Source of the DNA: Priapulus caudatus
Lineage: Eukaryota > Priapulida > Priapulimorpha > Priapulimorphida > Priapulidae
DNA: 32,250 bases
NCBI RefSeq assembly: GCF_000485595.1
Contig: NW_014577851.1
Coordinates: forward strand, 80,057-112,306
Direction: 5' to 3'
Of the stretch, positions 29,848-32,250 are shown one piece after another. Each line of letters opens with the position of its first letter. Within the stretch, counting starts at the first letter, position 1. The translations under genes were made by a program, and so were the position numbers. The notes under the pieces are model-generated. The model saw nothing but the letters and a program-made list of their open reading frames with translations. It was not told the DNA's origin and searched no databases.

Positions 29848-31516
29848 ATGGATTCCGAAATTCAGCAGTCACCTTCTGGAAGCCCCAGTGACGGGAACAA
29901 TGACCCAGGGTATGTACCAGCGCAGAATTCACCGTGGAATGTTGATCGTCTGCAGTGAAAATCTTCGCCAGAATTTGTGTTTTGGCGCGTCCGTGCATTG
30001 GCAAGTCGCAGTGTCATGGCGGTCGAATCGCTATCGTCTGTATCGACACAGTACAGCGTGTAACCTAGTGTTTTTATTTCTTTTTCAGAAAAATGTTTGT
30101 CGGGGGATTAAGCTGGCAAACTACACCTGGTAAGTGCGGTTTTAATTGTCTATGACTGCAAAACAAAAGTTTCCTCGGTGAATTTGTTTACGTGAAACTG
30201 TAGTTTGTAAGTTGTAGTTTTTGTTTTGACTTTTACTAACTTACTAAGTACTACTACTAGGTTTTTGCAAATCATCTTGTAAAGGGGATAAAAGTTTTAA
30301 ACGTTACAGTAACCATTGTTGTTCAGAGAGATATCTTGTGGCAACGTTTGAAGGCCTCTGTTCGCAAACGTTTACAGTGTAGGACAATTCGACATTGCTC
30401 TTAAATGGTTGTGTTCGAATTTATGTCACCGTAACGGCGTAACCTAACGAGGCAAGCATGTAGGTGTTAATGGAGCCTGTTATAGTACATGTTCAGAATT
30501 CACATACAGAACCTTCCATTGTTTGTTCAGTTGAGCAAGCTTCCATATTTGCTGGTAACGTTTTCAGACAAGCAAGCGCTAAGCGATTCGGAATTACACG
30601 TGCATGCGTGCAAGTGCTTACTCTTGCTGCGTGCTTGTGCCAAACTGTTCCTCCTCCCCCCATCGCAAGCAGCTGTTTTACGTTTCACTCGTAGTCTGTC
30701 AACTTAAAATGTCTTTAACTTGAGCCTGGTGTTTTAGCATGGTCCATGTAATTAATGGTATCCCACGGGCTCTCATGCCATCTATTAGTAATAATGTCTG
30801 CCACCTTAAGCATCGGTCTTTTCTCAACAAGCTCTATTGTGAATCGCACAGAAGTTTGTAGTGAGAAGAAAAAAGCCCTTGTGCAGCTAAGAGAGCAGGC
30901 TTACACTACAGTGAAACCCTTGTGGCGTTACCTCCGCCCAACTCTTGCACCAATTTTTAGAGTAAATTAAATTCGGTGTCCCACATAATAAGAACTTGTA
31001 ATGATTTGTGCCGGATGGGGGGAGGGTTGGGGGGGGCGCACAGCGTTGGAGCTTGTTATTAATAACAGTTCGTGCCCAAGCAACAACCATTGACATCTAG
31101 GAAGCGTATCAGTTACAAACAGCGCCTAGGTTTGTGCGTGTGGTTTTTGTGACTATCGAGTCCGAGCTTAGTAGACACATGAGATGAACAAGATTTCAAA
31201 TTGATACACTGTTTAACATCAGTCGCTTAGTCAGCAGCCATCAGTACGTTGGCGGCTGCGCCGTGGATCATACAGCAGCTCTGGTCCACGGTACGTACGC
31301 CGCGGTGGTGGTCCGCGTGCGTGCGCGCGCGTGCATGCATGCACGCGGGGGGAGCGCGCGAGTCGAGATCGAGTGTTCAGGAGTGTGTGTGAGCGCGCAG
31401 CTACATCTCGTTGCTTTTCGCGTGTTTTTCACAGAGGGACTGCGCGAGTACTTCAGCAAGTTTGGAGAGGTTACCGAGTGCATGGTGATGAGGGATCCGA
31501 CAACGAAGCGATCCAG
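29848..31516 (+). CDS. MSI: Musashi RNA-binding protein, first three coding exons (partial)
   Basis: Exons 29848-29909, 30089-30129 and 31435-31516 join in phase to 61 codons plus two bases. They read [20 protein letters not shown], then [20 protein letters not shown], then [20 protein letters not shown] and S, with the next codon split. The donors are GTATGT, GTAAGT and [15 protein letters not shown] (22-30) is the RNP2 motif of the first RRM. RNP1 (RGFGFVTF in the family) should be on the next exon, beyond the window. Musashi proteins are RRM translational regulators that bind UAG-containing RNA in neural and other progenitors. The amino end is short and acidic/Ser-rich as in the family. 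Which vertebrate paralogue it matches cannot be decided from this fragment, and an invertebrate would normally have one pro-orthologue. Intron 2 (1305 bp) ends in GC-rich TGCGTGCG sequence. Confidence 0.95.
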
Positions 31517-31914
31517 GTGCGTTTCACACACAAGCTAGTACTAGCTTTTCTTGGTTAAAATCGGCTGCGCTAAACTGAAAACGCGCGCGGAGCTGCGGAC
31601 ACCCTGTTGCTAGTCCCACAGCAGAACGCCTTCCTTCTCCCAGTAATTCTGTTGGAGTGAGACAGTTGTGAGGGAAAGGACCTTGCATGGTACTGCTGCA
31701 TCCGTGGTGTCAGTTCTTGGATAGATTTCTTCCTTAATGCTTCCTATTCTTCGCAGGGTGTTGCCTAGAATCCATTCATGTTGCACCCCCCACCCCCCAC
31801 TCGCTCATATCACTACTACTGAGGCCTATGTTATTAGCACAGCTGCTGAGAAGGCAGTTGTGTATACATACATACAATCGTGTGTGCATACATACATACT
31901 TAGGTATCACACCC
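31517..31914. other. Musashi intron 3, unique part
   Basis: After the exon 3 donor I see no exon or other feature until the minisatellite begins. Confidence 0.6.
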
Positions 31915-32250
31915 ACACACACGCGCGTGCGCACACACACGCATGCATGCACACACACACACACTACAGGCACGCACGCATGCACGCACACACACACACA
32001 CACACTACAGGCACGCACGCATGCACGCACATACATGCACGTGCGCGCACACACGCATGCATGCACACACACACACACACACACTACAGGCACGCACGCA
32101 TGCACGCACATACATGCACGTGCGCGCACACACGCATGCATGCACACACACACACACACACACTACAGGCACGCACGCATGCACGCACATACATGCACGT
32201 GCGCGCACACACGCATGCATGCACACACACACACACACACACACACACAC
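31915..32250. repeat. 79-bp CA/GCATGCAT minisatellite
   Basis: Units of GCACGCACGCATGCACGCAC, ATACATGCACGTGCGCGCAC, ACACGCATGCATGC and a (CA)n run end in ACTACAG at 31963, 32004, 32083 and 32162. The first interval is a 41-base short unit and the next two are 79 bases. The array continues past the right edge, inside the Musashi intron. Confidence 0.9.

Noticed and set aside
1-32250. CRISPR array, phage, defence or toxin-antitoxin system
   Set aside because: The window is eukaryotic, with spliced genes. The tandem repeats lack the constant-repeat, variable-spacer pattern of CRISPR.

Overview
The window comes from an animal genome, most likely a marine bilaterian invertebrate. The evidence is short-intron genes with consensus GT-AG splice sites, three conserved metazoan genes, no bacterial-style gene packing, and very many microsatellites and short inverted-repeat transposons. 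I cannot name the species. No bacterial or viral defence system, CRISPR array, rRNA or confident tRNA was seen.

Region 1 (1 to about 6.2 kb) is almost entirely simple-sequence and minisatellite DNA: (TC)n, (CA)n, (CTC)n, (GAT/GGT)n, (TTC)n and a 75-bp GA-rich unit. It contains a 399-bp hAT-like element with an 8-bp target duplication, a 56-bp palindromic insertion with a 7-bp target duplication, and several hairpins. Long apparent reading frames here are low-complexity artefacts. Region 2 (6.2 to 12.06 kb) is a head-to-tail tandem duplication of a composite repeat of about 2.9 kb. The copies differ mainly by small indels, and pieces of the unit recur elsewhere in the window. Region 3 (12.06 to 14.6 kb) has (GA)n, (TA)n and (GATA)n tracts and no recognised gene.

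Region 4 (14.6 to 25.6 kb) is the gene-rich core. A possible first exon of an unidentified membrane or secreted protein (minus strand) diverges from KMT5A (PR-Set7/SET8, H4K20 monomethyltransferase, plus strand). KMT5A has six coding exons and predicts 421 aa, with an intact SET domain and a PCNA-dependent degron. It is tail-to-tail with NLE1 (Notchless/Rsa4, 60S ribosome assembly, minus strand). NLE1 has twelve coding exons and predicts 479 aa, ending in a 13-nt coding micro-exon. Several transposon-derived elements sit in the KMT5A introns.

Region 5 (25.8 to 27.55 kb), upstream of NLE1, is a stack of inverted-repeat elements. The clearest is a 585-bp foldback element with 198-bp terminal inverted repeats and a 10-bp target duplication, nested in an older element. 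Region 6 (27.55 to 29.6 kb) is AT-rich and holds a palindrome next to a TATA box and one doubtful ORF. Region 7 (29.85 kb to the end) holds the first three coding exons of a Musashi RNA-binding protein. The gene runs off the right edge, where a 79-bp CA-rich minisatellite begins.

KMT5A and NLE1 are both expected to be proliferation-linked (chromatin and cell-cycle control, ribosome assembly), but they do not form a pathway together. The assembled gene models rest on reading frame, splice phase and remembered family sequence, not on transcripts.
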